Source of the DNA: Caballeronia udeis
GTDB taxonomy: Bacteria; Pseudomonadota; Gammaproteobacteria; Burkholderiales; Burkholderiaceae
Direction: 5' to 3'
Assembly: GCF_001544555.2 (NCBI RefSeq)
Contig: NZ_FCOK02000021.1
Location: 62,001-126,000, forward strand
Length of the DNA: 64,000 bases
Part shown: one piece after another, positions 63,940 through 64,000 of the stretch
Layout of the letters: the number at the start of each line of letters is the position of its first letter
Position numbering within the stretch: the first letter of the stretch is position 1
Notes under the pieces: generated by a model
The model's database searches: none
Told to the model about the DNA's origin: nothing
The model's input: the letters and a program-made list of their open reading frames with translations, nothing else
Translations under genes and position numbers: made by a program

Positions 63940-64000
63940 GAATAAACCCCTTGGTCTTGCGGCCACCATAGTTAAGCAGCGTGATCATCACTAGAATGCT
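63932..64000 (-). CDS. ABC transporter permease (PotB-type), C-terminal end only
   Basis: The frame from the window edge reads SILVMITLLNYGGRKTKGFI, ends HG, and stops with TAA at 63932-63934. Position and overlap with the PotC-type gene indicate the partner permease. Most of the gene lies outside the window. Confidence 0.7.
   Translation of the reverse strand, partial: SILVMITLLNYGGRKTKGFIHG

Overview
The window looks like a chromosomal or megaplasmid segment of a Burkholderiales bacterium, most likely Paraburkholderia or Caballeronia. The base composition is GC-rich. Families largely typical of that group are present: DUF4148 small secreted proteins, DUF3331 proteins, a DUF3300 protein next to an RND efflux operon, a GntR/MocR regulator, and a cyanide-insensitive-type bd oxidase. 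No rRNA, tRNA or CRISPR array was recognised.

Layout. (1) 1-9.3 kb, all minus strand, is catabolic and transport genes. A tightly overlapping operon runs sugar-nucleotide epimerase-like protein, small Cys protein, CobW GTPase, PotD-like binding protein without a signal peptide, GntR regulator. Upstream lie a racemase-fold/GAF fusion, an SDR oxidoreductase, an orphan LivJ-type binding protein and a NodB-fold deacetylase. (2) 9.4-25.6 kb is a decayed accessory region. It holds a truncated integrase, a beta-lactamase-like gene cut by an IS5-family relic, IS4, IS3 and hsdR scraps, four DUF4148 loci (two broken), two DUF3331 genes, a FixL/FixJ-like two-component set with a broken kinase copy, and several small genes. 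A conserved ~113-bp leader carrying a TATAC-N4-GTATA palindrome occurs twice, and the palindrome alone a third time near 38.0 kb. (3) 25.7-37.1 kb carries an OmpR/HK pair, a formate/nitrite channel, a DUF3300 protein and an RND efflux operon. (4) 37.1-42 kb is another decayed patch around an FtsH-like protease, with a duplicated moaA fragment.

(5) 41.7-51.8 kb is a molybdenum and respiration block: moaA, moaD, a MocR-type regulator diverging from an FdhF/YdeP-like molybdo-oxidoreductase, cioAB, a bestrophin and fdhD. (6) 52.3-61.0 kb is a seven-gene operon (OsmC-like, acyl-CoA-dehydrogenase-fold enzyme, rubredoxin-rubredoxin reductase fusion, NrtA/CynA-like binding protein, permease, ATPase, cyanase). 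It is preceded by a sigma-54 promoter, a 31-bp perfect palindrome and a NifA/NorR-like activator gene. A truncated ETHE1-like sulfur dioxygenase start follows cynS, broken by an IS30 fragment. (7) 61-64 kb has a LysR relic, a TrzA/AtzA-type amidohydrolase and two PotB/PotC-type permeases, the second cut by the window edge.

The most interesting system is region 6: a sigma-54-controlled cyanate module with an added redox branch, and possibly once a persulfide dioxygenase, lying beside a cyanide-resistant oxidase. This suggests, as inference only, handling of cyanide, cyanate, thiocyanate or a related N/S compound. The second is the repeated palindrome/leader module in front of unrelated tiny genes in the accessory region.
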